Source: JBHHZM01 sp046758065 (GTDB lineage Bacteria > Pseudomonadota > Alphaproteobacteria > JAAXGF01). Taken from it: DNA of 37,513 bases. Positions 1-10,578 of this stretch are shown in pieces (position 1 is the stretch's first letter; each line of letters opens with the position of its first letter). Where the stretch lies: assembly GCA_046758065.1 (NCBI GenBank), contig JBHHZM010000014.1, positions 1 to 37,513 of the forward strand, in the 5' to 3' direction. The position numbers were made by a program, and so were the translations under genes. Under the pieces are notes generated by a model that did no database searches, was not told the DNA's origin, and saw nothing but the letters and a program-made list of their open reading frames with translations.

Positions 1-36
1 GTCGGCGAATTCGATCGTGCGCTCAACGAGCATCAT
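1..36 (-). CDS. Possible 5' end of a gene leaving the window
   Basis: Two adjacent ATG codons (first at 36) open a minus-strand frame of 12 codons that runs off the left edge. An AAGGTGA stretch lies about nine bases upstream on the same strand, and a direct repeat with a TATA-like end lies 45-70 bases further up. Only 12 residues are visible, so no family can be named. The call rests on the start, ribosome-site and promoter arrangement alone and could be coincidental. Confidence 0.3.
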   Translation of the reverse strand, partial: MMLVERTIEFAD

Positions 37-80
37 GGCGCGAGTCACCTTGCCGAGTCGGACGACGAGACCATCCCTTA

Positions 81-105
81 TATGCTAACCGAATATGCTA
101 ACCGA
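81..105. repeat. 13-bp-period direct repeat near the left edge
   Basis: TATGCTAACCGA occurs twice, at 81-92 and 94-105, separated by one base. Read on the minus strand it lies upstream of the possible gene start at 36 and runs into CATATAAGG, which resembles a -10 box. It could be a tandem regulator-binding site or a chance duplication. Confidence 0.35.
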
Positions 106-675
106 TGCTTTCGTCTCCGTCCCCTTCAGTGCCTAGTTTGCTCGTCTTCACCCCCGCTTGGCAAGGTCCCGGAATACTACTGACGTTGCCAAGTCCCTTG
201 GCACTGCCGGGTGGCGGGACGGCGCAGCGTCACCGCGAGAGTTGCGGCGGGTGCGCGCACACGGTAACCGCCGTCGAGGAACGGCACCGTCGTTCGGGCA
301 AACGCGCGCGGTTCCTCCCGCGACCACCTCGTCGGCAGCGGCGCCGCGCCAACGCAGTCACCGCGCGGTTCGTCGCATCCGGCGCGAATTGCCTGACTCG
401 ATTTTCCCGAATATTTTGCAAGAACCCGTTCCGTTACCTTGTTTTAATTGCATTACACGTATAAAAAACCCATCCTCTATATCGGTTTATATTTTTAATT
501 ATAAAAACATAACATTCCTAAAATTTTACATGGTTATTATTTGTTCTGCGAGAATCGTTTCCGGTTTCTTAATGGGCCCTTGTGTAGGTTGTGTCCGAGA
601 GTCACCGTCCCTAGACCGCAACCGGTCCGGATCGATCCGCGCCATCAGCGGTCAACCGGCGATGAGGAACGGAAA
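106..675. other. Gene-poor intergenic stretch, AT-rich in its second half
   Basis: I see no credible gene here. Open frames across 105-680 have low-complexity, unrecognisable translations and overlap one another. The segment 455-540 is conspicuously AT-rich against the GC-rich surroundings and sits upstream of the small gene at 676, so it may hold its promoter. I could not fix -35/-10 boxes. Confidence 0.4.
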
Positions 676-891
676 ATGAAGGATCGCAGATTGATCGGTC
701 GCCTGCGCATCGGAAGCGGGCGCATCGTCGCCCTCGACGCGAACCACTTTCCGGTCGAGGATTCGGAGGACGGCGAGGTCCAGGAAATTCCCGGCGCGCT
801 GACCATCCCTCTGGGCCGAAGCGGCTCCTTCCCGACCTACATCGAGTACGAAAACGGGACGCCGATTCGCCTCGTCGTACAGTTCGTCTGA
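676..891 (+). CDS. Small hypothetical protein (71 aa)
   Basis: I do not recognise this protein. The ATG at 676 is preceded by GAGGA about eight bases upstream, which is why it is preferred over the in-frame ATG at 541. The product is soluble-looking and mixed in charge, starting MKDRRLIGRLRIG, with an acidic patch near residues 28-35 and a hydrophobic C-terminus (LVVQFV). There is no signal peptide, membrane segment or cysteine. It converges on ppdK with about 40 bp between the stop codons. Reality as a gene is supported by the ribosome site and coding-like composition, not by homology. Confidence 0.55.
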   Translation: MKDRRLIGRLRIGSGRIVALDANHFPVEDSEDGEVQEIPGALTIPLGRSGSFPTYIEYENGTPIRLVVQFV

Positions 892-903
892 ATCGCCGGC
901 CGC

Positions 904-930
904 GACGGCTGAGTGACGGTTCCGAGGGTC

Positions 931-939
<9 letters not shown>
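904..939. terminator. Inverted repeat between converging genes
   Basis: GACGGCTGAG (904-913) and CTCAGCCGTC (930-939) form a perfect 10-bp stem with a 16-nt loop. The right arm overlaps the ppdK stop codon. There is no clear T-tract on either side, so it may act as an attenuating or RNA-protecting 3' hairpin for both converging transcripts rather than as a classical intrinsic terminator. Confidence 0.45.
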
Positions 940-3599
<2,660 letters not shown>

Positions 3600-3603
<4 letters not shown>

Positions 3604-5723
3604 CGTTCTCCACCCTCGATCCGCGAGAAATCGGCGACCTGATTCATGGTTCCCTTGATTTGCGACAGAAGCCGCAGGCGGTTCTCGCGCAGTTCCGCGT
3701 CGTCGCAGTTGACGGTCACGTTGTCGAACAAGGCGTCCACCGGCTGCCTGAGCGTTGCGAGCGCCGCCATCGCCCGCGCGAAGTCTTCGTCGGCAAGCGC
3801 GGTGTCGGAACGCCGCGCGACTTCCGCGAGCGTCTCGGCCACGGTCTTTTCTTCGGCCTCGCGCAACAGTTCCGGATTGACGTCCGCGCCGTTGTAGACG
3901 CACTTGTCCTTCTTCTGCTCGATGCGGACGATGTTGGCGGCGCGGCGATAGGCGGTCAGCAGGTGCCCGCCGTCGTCGCCGGCAAGAAATTCCCGAAGCG
4001 CCGCGACGCGCGCGAGCAGTCGCACCAAGTCGTCCTCGTGACTCAGCGCGAACACCGCCGCGATCAGGTCGTGCCGCACCCCCTTCTCGCGCAGATGCAC
4101 CTTGAGCCGGTCGGCGAAGAAGTCGAGGAGATCTTTGTGACTGTCCAGTAAACTCTTTCTAACCTGTGCCTTGCTTAAGGGACCAGATTCAGTCACGTAT
4201 CCTTTGATCAATGCGAACTCGAAGGCTTTTTTCAACGGCAGCCGGAGATCATTTTCGATGATCAGCCGAATGACGCCGAGCGCGGCGCGGCGCAGCGCAA
4301 AGGGATCCTTGGAGCCGGTCGGCTTCTCGTCGATCGCCCAGAACCCGACCAGCGTGTCGATCTTGTCGGTGAGCGCGACGCAAACGCTGACCGGCGCTTT
4401 CGGGCAGGCGTCGTCGGGACCTTGCGGCGCGTAATGCTCGGCGATGGCCTCGGCGACGGCCGTGTCCCTGCCCTCCTCCAGTGCGTAGTAGCGGCCGATG
4501 ACGCCTTGCAGTTCGGGGAACTCGCCCACCATCTCGGTGGTGAGGTCGGCCTTGCAGAGCCGCGCCGCCTCGTGTACCGCTTTCTCGTCGGCGCCGGGCA
4601 CCGACCCGGCGATTTTGACGGCGAGCGCCTCGATACGCTTCACCTTGTCGCCCAGGCTCCCCAGTTTCGCGTGAAACACCACGCCGTCGAGGTCGGCGAC
4701 GCGGCTCATCAGCGGCCGCGTCCTGTCCCGGTCCCAGAAGAACTTGGCGTCGGCGAGGCGGGCGCGCAGCACGCGCTCGTTGCCGGCGACGATCCGCTTA
4801 CCGTTGTCGGCGGTCTCGATATTGGCGACGACGAGGAACCGCGGCGCGAGCCGGCCCTCGGCATCGACGAGCGCGAAGTATTTCTGGTGGTGGCGCATCG
4901 CCGTGGTCAGCACCTCGGGCGGCAGCTCCATGAATTCGGGGTCGATCGCGCCCACGAGCACCACCGGCCACTCGACGAGCCCCGCGTTCTCGGCGACCAG
5001 CGCCGGGTCGGGCTTGACGGTGAGCCCTTCGGCCTTGGCGAGTCGCGCGGCATCCTTCTCTATAACCTTTCGCCGCTCGGCGGCATCGAGCATGACATAG
5101 GCCGAACGCAGCTTGTCCCGGTAGTCGGCGAAACACGTGACGTCGATCTTATGGGGCGCCAGAAATCTGTGGCCGAACGTACGTCCCTCGAATACCAGAA
5201 ATGTACTCCCATCCAGCTTGAAAGGCGCGTTTACGACCTCTCCATCGAACAGGCACAAGACGTTGTGAAGCGGTCGAATGAATCGGAAGTTGAGATCCGA
5301 CCACCGCATCGACTTCGGCCATGTGATCGACTCGATTGCGGAGGGTACGATTCTCTTGAGAACATTCACCGTTGCCTGGCCCTTGCGCTCAATCACTGCG
5401 AGTAGCACCGCGCCCTTGGGCGTCTCGCGGACTTTGAGCTCATCGAGAGTAAGCCCGACCGACTTGAGAAAACCCGCGATGGCCTTTTCCGGCGCATCGA
5501 CGCGCGGACCCTTGCGCTCGACCGTGGTATCGGGCTGCTTCTTGGGCAAGCCATCAATGACGAGCGCGAGCCGGCGCGGGGTGGCGAAGGCCTCGGCTCG
5601 TTCGTAAGCGAGCCCGGCCTCGTCGAGACCCGCGCAGACCAGACGCTTGAGGTCCGCCGCCGCGCGGTCCTGCATGCGCGCTGGGATTTCCTCGGAAAGC
5701 AGTTCGAGCAGCAATTCCGCCAT
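3600..5723 (-). CDS. glyS: Glycyl-tRNA synthetase beta subunit
   Basis: Beta subunit of the alpha2/beta2 class II glycyl-tRNA synthetase; it binds tRNA-Gly and supports aminoacylation by GlyQ. The 707-residue product is near the usual 690. It opens MAELLLELLSEEIPARMQ, a hallmark N-terminus, and continues with PRRLAL and the ERKGPR segment; the C-terminal anticodon-binding part ends just before ppdK. The ATG at 5723 is chosen because the 35 extra upstream codons translate the low-complexity repeat spacer. A 170-bp spacer with a REP-like palindrome separates it from glyQ. Confidence 0.96.
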
Positions 5724-5761
5724 CACCCGGCCCCTACCGAGCGGAAGACGCAAGCTATCGC

Positions 5762-5868
5762 TCGCCCCCCGCCCCCTGCCCCCTCCCGCCAGGGGAGGAG
5801 GAATACAAGAAGCGGCGCCGAAGGACATAAGCCCTCCCCCTCGATGGGGGAGGGTTTGGGTGGGGGTG
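5762..5868. repeat. REP-like palindromic spacer between glyQ and glyS
   Basis: CCCTCCCCC (5832-5840), a five-base TCGAT loop and GGGGGAGGG (5846-5854) form a perfect 9-bp stem, followed by GTTTGGGTGGGGGTG. A second C-rich/G-rich block (CCCCTCCCGCCAGGGGAGG) lies at about 5777-5796. Similar blocks are dispersed as repetitive extragenic elements in many GC-rich genomes, as far as I recall. It may stabilise glyQ mRNA or terminate part of the transcription between the subunit genes. Confidence 0.55.
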
Positions 5869-5893
5869 AACAGCCGATATGGGGAGCCACGAC

Positions 5894-6784
5894 CTAATCC
5901 TCGACCGCGACGTCGCGGCTATCGAGCCATTGTTTCCATTGCTCGCAGCAGTCCACGGCAAGTTTCCGCACGCGGGCGATGTAGGCGGCGCGCTCGGTCA
6001 CGCTGATGACGCCGCGGGCATCGAGCATGTTGAACAGGTGACTCGCCTTCATGCACTGGTCGTAGGCCGGCAGCGCGAGGTTCTTGTCGAGAAGCGCGGC
6101 GCATTCGGTCTCGGCGTCGGCGAAATGCCGGGTCAGCGCCCCGGTGTCGGCGTATTCGAAGTTGTAGGCCGAGAACTCGCGCTCGGCCCGGAGATAGACG
6201 TCGCCGTAAGTAACGCCGGCGCCGTTCCAGTCGAGATCAAAGACGTTCTCGATCCCCTGGACGTACATCGCGAGGCGTTCGAGCCCGTAGGTGATCTCGC
6301 CCGAGACCGGGTTGCAGTCGATCCCGCCGACCTGCTGGAAGTAGGTGAACTGGCTGATCTCCATGCCGTCGCACCAGACCTCCCAGCCGAGCCCCCAGGC
6401 GCCGAGCGTCGGGCTTTCCCAGTCGTCCTCGACGAACCGGATGTCGTGCATCTTGGGGTCGATGCCGAGGGTGCGGAGGCTGTCGAGATACTGGTCCTGG
6501 ATGTCGTCGGGCGACGGCTTGAGGATGACCTGGAACTGGTAATAGTGCTGGAGCCGGTTGGGATTCTCGCCGTAGCGGCCGTCGGCCGGCCGGCGCGACG
6601 GCTGCACGTAGGCCGCCTTCCACGGCGCGCGGCCGAGCGAGCGCAGCGTCGTCGCCGGGTGGAAGGTGCCGGCGCCGACCTCCATGTCGTAGGGCTGCAG
6701 GATCACGCAGCCGCGCTCGGCCCAGAACGCCTGTAGATCGAGGATCAGCTTCTGAAAGGGCGGGGCCCCGTTCGATGGCGCCAT
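5894..6784 (-). CDS. glyQ: Glycyl-tRNA synthetase alpha subunit
   Basis: Catalytic alpha subunit of class II glycyl-tRNA synthetase, which activates glycine with ATP in the alpha2/beta2 enzyme. At 296 residues it has the family length. Diagnostic stretches are FQKLILDLQAFWAERGC near the N-terminus, QPYDMEVGAGTFHPATTLR, the RPADGRYGENPNRLQHYYQF motif region and GLERLAMYVQG. The start at 6784 gives the expected N-terminus. It is transcribed with glyS and ppdK and lies 112 bp downstream of a small membrane-protein gene on the same strand. Confidence 0.97.
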   Translation of the reverse strand: MAPSNGAPPFQKLILDLQAFWAERGCVILQPYDMEVGAGTFHPATTLRSLGRAPWKAAYVQPSRRPADGRYGENPNRLQHYYQFQVILKPSPDDIQDQYLDSLRTLGIDPKMHDIRFVEDDWESPTLGAWGLGWEVWCDGMEISQFTYFQQVGGIDCNPVSGEITYGLERLAMYVQGIENVFDLDWNGAGVTYGDVYLRAEREFSAYNFEYADTGALTRHFADAETECAALLDKNLALPAYDQCMKASHLFNMLDARGVISVTERAAYIARVRKLAVDCCEQWKQWLDSRDVAVED

Positions 6785-6896
6785 CTAACGGGCAATCCTT
6801 GGCTGGAATCGGCGCGCGGCGGAACCGGCGCCCGGTCGTCGGGTCAATCGTCGCGGCGCACAGTAAGGCCGCCGCCGAAACGGGTCAAGGCGAGGG

Positions 6897-7169
6897 TCAG
6901 CCGGGATAGGGGCAGTCGTCGCGTCCGCAGGCGGTCGCGCCCCGCGCCGCCACGAAGGCGTCGCAGGCCTCGCAGCGCACCATGTCCTCGGCGGCTTCGG
7001 CGCGCGGCTTGGCGGCCCGTCCCGAGGCGCGTCCGCGCGCCGCCCTGAGCGCCTCGCGCACCGTCTTCTTGCGCGATTCGTCGAGCCGACCGACGAACTT
7101 GAAGCCGTACCACACCGCGGCGATGACGACCGCGAGCACGATGATCTTCTGAAGACTGAAACCGAGCAT
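6897..7169 (-). CDS. Small membrane protein with a C-terminal four-cysteine ribbon
   Basis: The 90-residue product has one hydrophobic segment near residues 8-24 (IIVLAVVIAAVWYGF), a basic linker rich in Arg and Ala, and a C-terminal CxxC...C...C cluster (RCEACDAFV, then TACGRDDCPYPG) that could hold a zinc ion or another metal. The ATG at 7169 follows AAGGGGGCGC. An in-frame ATG eight codons earlier at 7193 has no clear ribosome site. I know no defined function. It lies just upstream of glyQ on the same strand and may be co-transcribed with it. Confidence 0.7.
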   Translation of the reverse strand: MLGFSLQKIIVLAVVIAAVWYGFKFVGRLDESRKKTVREALRAARGRASGRAAKPRAEAAEDMVRCEACDAFVAARGATACGRDDCPYPG

Positions 7170-7225
7170 GCGCCCCCTTGTAGTGGGCGCCATACGGCAC
7201 GGTCAAGAGCGGGGCTCGGGTACGG

Positions 7226-8263
7226 TCAGAGACGGAAGACGGCGGTGGCGGGGGCGTTGGCCTCCCAGCCCTGGACCTCGAGCCGGCCCGACCGGGCGTT
7301 AGCGATCACGGCGAGCCGCGTGCAGGCGTTGAGGATCGGCGGCGTCACCCAGGAAAAGCCGTCGCGCACGCCGTCGCGCAGGCGTTCCATCAGATCGCGA
7401 CGCTGATAGCTCTCGACGCCGCGCGGCGTCCCCTCGATCCCCGGCGTCAGCCAGTGGTTGGTAACGCATGCCGGCGTTTCGTGCACCACGGCGCGGTTCT
7501 CGAGCCGCTCGATGACACAGCCCTCGTCCGCCTCGTTACCGCTGAGCACGAAGAGCGCCGGCAGGCAGACCGGCGTTTCGCACAGCCACGCCTTGGCCTC
7601 GGCGAAGCTGCCGCATTGGTCGAACACCCGGCGCAACAGATGGCTCGGCGGCAACCCGTCGCGACGCCAGACACCGAAACGGTTGCGCAGCCAGTCGAGC
7701 GCAAGCGGCAGCCCCGAGCGACGCATCGGCGCCTGGTTGAGCGCCGCCGAGAAACGGCCCGGCGCCATCGCCGTGACGATGCCGACGAACCCCGGCCAGG
7801 TGACGTTGAAGTAGCTTCCCGCCGGCCCCTGCTGGCGGGCGACGACGACGTGACGACCGAGTCCTTCGAGCCCCCAGTCGAGGGTGCGCAGCATCCGGTT
7901 GCCGGGCGTCGCCGGATCGGGGCCGATGCCCGTCGTGCAGAACCACTCGTAGCTCAGGTTGAGGAGGTAGCCACCCGGCCTTCCGGCAATTCCGGCAATG
8001 ACGTCGAGCTCGGCGAGGTAGGGATTGCGGGTGCGCACGAGCCAGCGCCGCGACAGCCGGTCGCCCCAGTTGAAGAGCAGCGCGCCGTAATCGCGCGCCC
8101 CGGCATCGAACAGCGCCTCGATGCGCGCACGCTCGGCATCGAGCAGCGCCGCCGGCCCCGCGTCGCCGATATCGACCAGCGGAATGGCGGGCAGGTGGTC
8201 CACGCCCGGCGACAACGGCGCCACCGACTCGGCGGTGACGCGTTCAGCAATCTCTACGGCCAT
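7226..8263 (-). CDS. Acid ceramidase/NAAA-like Ntn hydrolase
   Basis: Likely a cysteine N-terminal-nucleophile amidohydrolase of the acid ceramidase/NAAA group (linear amide C-N hydrolases). Cys109 in FCTTGIG resembles the family nucleophile exposed by self-cleavage. Arg126 and Asp129 in RTLDW correspond to the family R..D pair, and Asn269 in CVTNHW to the oxyanion Asn. The stretch TWPGFVGIVTAMAPG also fits. No signal peptide is seen, so it may be cytosolic. The start is uncertain: ATG 8263 has a weak ribosome site, while GGAGG lies about 20 bases upstream. The substrate is unknown; a fatty-acid amide is an inference. Confidence 0.78.
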   Translation of the reverse strand: MAVEIAERVTAESVAPLSPGVDHLPAIPLVDIGDAGPAALLDAERARIEALFDAGARDYGALLFNWGDRLSRRWLVRTRNPYLAELDVIAGIAGRPGGYLLNLSYEWFCTTGIGPDPATPGNRMLRTLDWGLEGLGRHVVVARQQGPAGSYFNVTWPGFVGIVTAMAPGRFSAALNQAPMRRSGLPLALDWLRNRFGVWRRDGLPPSHLLRRVFDQCGSFAEAKAWLCETPVCLPALFVLSGNEADEGCVIERLENRAVVHETPACVTNHWLTPGIEGTPRGVESYQRRDLMERLRDGVRDGFSWVTPPILNACTRLAVIANARSGRLEVQGWEANAPATAVFRL

Positions 8264-8371
8264 TTTCTCGTCGTCAATCGATACCTCCGCCCGATCGCCT
8301 GCCGCGACCCGTCCATCTAACCTGTGGGACCGTTTCGCCAATTGCAAGGGATGATGAAGCGAGCGCGGCGA

Positions 8372-9046
8372 TCAGAAATTGAGCCGCATTTCCTCCGGCG
8401 GGAAATAGAGATGGTCGTGCTTCTCGACCGCGAGATGACAGCCGACGCAGTACTCGACGCCTTCCTCGTTCATGCCCTTGGTTTCGCCGAATATGCTGCC
8501 GTCGGGCATGATCATCGTGTAGCGCCAGTCGCCGCTGACGTAGTTGAAGCCTTCGTCCATCTTCGTCATGAGAAAGAGCGGGCCGGGATGGATCTCGCCG
8601 TCCTCGGTCACCGAAAAGCTGTCCTTGGCGATCAGCGCGCCGACGGGAAGCCGACCGGCGCGTTCGTATTTGCCGTAATCGTGGCCGCGGGCGTTGGCGT
8701 AGTTGTTGACGTAACGCTGTCCGTGGGCCGCCGAGATATACGGCACCCGGTTGTAGCGGCGCCAGCCGTCGTAGACCTTGCGCCCGGACAGTCGGTAGGC
8801 GGCGCCCATTTCGTCGATGAGTTGGCGGTAGATCACTTCGGCGTCTTCGGGAGACAGGAACTTCGGGTTGCGCACCCGGAAATGATGGCGCGGTTTGTTG
8901 GGATCGCCGACAAGATGATTGATGCCGAGTTCCTTCGCAGCCTCACCGCTCGCGCCGGTTGTTTGCGTCCACGCCGGAACGCCGCCGCAGGCGAGCAGCA
9001 TGAACGCCGCCCCGGCGACAACGCAAATTCGTGATGGGCACCGCAT
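8372..9046 (-). CDS. Cytochrome P460-family c-type heme protein
   Basis: The 224-residue exported protein has a signal sequence ending near residues 22-27 (lipobox-like LLACGG, so it may be a lipoprotein). A C-terminal CVGCH motif around residue 200 would bind one covalent heme. The stretches LPVGALIAKDSF, GPLFLMTKM, GDWRYTMIMPDGS and the final PPEEMR match the cytochrome P460 fold as I know it. Family members oxidise hydroxylamine or detoxify NO; the role here is not fixed by context. The ATG at 9046 has AGAGGT upstream and gives a sensible signal peptide. Confidence 0.85.
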   Translation of the reverse strand: MRCPSRICVVAGAAFMLLACGGVPAWTQTTGASGEAAKELGINHLVGDPNKPRHHFRVRNPKFLSPEDAEVIYRQLIDEMGAAYRLSGRKVYDGWRRYNRVPYISAAHGQRYVNNYANARGHDYGKYERAGRLPVGALIAKDSFSVTEDGEIHPGPLFLMTKMDEGFNYVSGDWRYTMIMPDGSIFGETKGMNEEGVEYCVGCHLAVEKHDHLYFPPEEMRLNF

Positions 9047-9260
9047 GTCTCGACCTCTTGACCGTCGGGTTCTGCGCGCCCCCCTGTATGCCACAAAATA
9101 GTGCCGCATGCTCTCACGCGCGGTCACGGCTTCGTGAGAACGAGGATGGAAATGCCTTCGCCAAGAAAAGACGGCGGCCATGACCGGGGATGGCACGCGC
9201 TTCTGCCGCGTTTTCGTACTGCATGATCGCGTCGGACTCACGCTCGGCCGGTCAACCCCG

Positions 9261-9410
9261 TCATCGCAAGGCGGCGACGGTCGCGCAGAAGCGGGCGATT
9301 TCCTCTGCGGTATTGTAGTAATGCACCGATACGCGGCACCAGCTGCGCAAGGCCGCGCGTCTCCATGTCGAGACGGGTGCCCTGCGGCGACGAGGTCAAA
9401 GCCCTCGCCC
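9261..9410 (-). pseudogene. C-terminal remnant of a class V aminotransferase
   Basis: Read on the minus strand and ending at the TGA at 9261-9263, one frame gives SWCRVSVHYYNTAEEIARF followed by CATVAALR. This matches the typical C-terminus (R-S-x-H-x-YNTxEEI) of PLP-dependent class V aminotransferases/cysteine desulfurase-like enzymes. No upstream part of such a gene exists in any frame, so only about 35-50 codons survive. The rest of 9047-9512 shows no gene apart from the tRNA promoter. Confidence 0.6.
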
Positions 9411-9476
9411 GGGGCGAAATTATTTGTTAAAGCCACCGGGCTAGACGAAACGCTGGCAAGCCCAAATATGGTTTGC

Positions 9477-9482
9477 TATACA
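9477..9482 (+). promoter_or_regulatory. Probable -10 box of the tRNA-Asn promoter
   Basis: TATACA lies about 30 bases before the mature tRNA, with a weak TGGCAA 17 bases upstream as a -35 candidate. Position and spacing fit a sigma-70-type tRNA promoter with a leader of roughly 24 nt. Confidence 0.45.
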
Positions 9483-9512
9483 CGCCGCGCCTGCAGGATG
9501 CAGCGTCACCGA

Positions 9513-9588
9513 TCCCCGGTAGCTCAGTTGGTAGAGCGGGTGGCTGTTAACCACCATGTCGCTGGTTCGAGTCCGGCCCGGGGAGCCA
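9513..9588 (+). tRNA. tRNA-Asn (anticodon GTT)
   Basis: All four arms fold: acceptor TCCCCGG pairs with CCGGGGA, D-arm GCTC/GAGC, anticodon stem GGTGG/CCACC around loop CTGTTAA, T-stem GCTGG/CCGGC around TTCGAGT. The discriminator is G and CCA is encoded. The GTT anticodon reads AAC/AAU, giving asparagine. The gene is 76 nt, followed closely by a terminator hairpin. Confidence 0.96.
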
Positions 9589-9596
9589 TTCTTTTC

Positions 9597-9629
9597 AAGG
9601 GGTTGAAGCGATATGCTCAACCCTTTTCT
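9597..9629 (+). terminator. Intrinsic terminator after tRNA-Asn
   Basis: GGGTTGA (9600-9606) pairs with TCAACCC (9617-9623) around a 10-nt loop, with flanking AA/TT pairs and a following TTTTCTT run. It begins nine bases after the tRNA CCA end. Confidence 0.75.
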
Positions 9630-9714
9630 TCGGTTTGAACCGCGGGCGGGTGCGATCGGGTCTGTTCTTGCAACCGTACGTCACAAATATGATAGCCTCA
9701 CAACCGATCCACCC

Positions 9715-10389
9715 ATGACGTCGCGAAACGACAGACAGGAAAGCGCAACCTACGAGGCGATCGCCGCCGAAGGCGAGCGCCTCGGGCTCTATCGCCGCAT
9801 GACGCCCGCCGAGCGCGCCGCCTCCCGGCGCGCGACGCTGGCCCGGCTTCCCGCCGGTGAGGACGTCTGGCTCTTCGCCTACGGCTCGCTGATGTGGAAG
9901 CCGGGCATCGCTTGCGTGGAACGCCGGTCCGCCCTGATCCACGGCCATCATCGCCGCTTCTGCCTCTGGACCCTGGGGCGGGGAACCCCCGAACGCCCGG
10001 GACTCACGCTGGCGCTCGCCGCCGGTGGGTCGTGTCGCGGCGTCGCCTTGCGCATCGCAGCGGACCTGAGCGACCGCGAGCTCGAGAAGGTCTGGGACCG
10101 CGAAATGGCGGGTGGCGCCTATGACCCGCGGATCGTAACGGCGCGCACGGCCGACGGGCCGGTGACGGCGGTGGCCTTCGTCATCGACCGCAACCACGAG
10201 CGCTATGCGGGGCGGCTCACGCCCGACGCCATGGCCGAAACCATCGCCCGGGCGGAAGGCCGCTTGGGACGCTGCTCGGATTACCTGTTCAGCACCGTGG
10301 CGCACCTCGACGCGCTCGGTTTCCGCGACCGTCCGCTGCACGATCTCGCCCGCCTCGTGCGTGCGCGCATGGCGACGGCGGTGGACTGA
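9715..10389 (+). CDS. ChaC-like gamma-glutamylcyclotransferase
   Basis: The 224-residue cytosolic protein has the GGCT/ChaC fold signature VWLFAYGSLMWKPG at residues 51-64, which binds the gamma-glutamyl moiety. A later WDREMAGGAYDP segment holds the expected catalytic Glu. ChaC-type enzymes cleave glutathione or gamma-glutamyl peptides to 5-oxoproline; substrate choice cannot be read here. The ATG at 9715 is preferred because the open frame upstream runs back into the tRNA terminator. It stands alone between tRNA-Asn and the AroA-like operon. Confidence 0.85.
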   Translation: MTSRNDRQESATYEAIAAEGERLGLYRRMTPAERAASRRATLARLPAGEDVWLFAYGSLMWKPGIACVERRSALIHGHHRRFCLWTLGRGTPERPGLTLALAAGGSCRGVALRIAADLSDRELEKVWDREMAGGAYDPRIVTARTADGPVTAVAFVIDRNHERYAGRLTPDAMAETIARAEGRLGRCSDYLFSTVAHLDALGFRDRPLHDLARLVRARMATAVD

Positions 10390-10578
10390 TCCCGGCTTTT
10401 TCGCGCGGTTCGTCCCGCCGCCCTGTCGCGGTCGGCAAGCCGCATGGCTGTTTTTCGTAGCTCCCCTATTGCGGAAAAATTCAACATGATATACTACTAT
10501 AAGTAGTCTTTTTGTCTGCGGCGCCGTCTGCAAAGGCGAAGCCGTTGCGGGCCGGCGATGACAGGGAGGAAAGGCGAG
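10390..10578 (+). promoter_or_regulatory. Leader region of the AroA-like operon with a small palindrome
   Basis: An AT-richer patch holds TATACT (10490-10495), a possible -10 box with TTGCGG upstream at 15-bp spacing. An overlapping palindrome, ACTAC-TATAA-GTAGT (10493-10507), could be an operator covering the start of transcription. The assignment is by position and pattern only. Confidence 0.35.

Noticed and set aside
105..679. Overlapping 119- and 173-codon frames at the left end
   Set aside because: They lack a ribosome site and recognisable sequence and run through an AT-rich segment likely to be regulatory.
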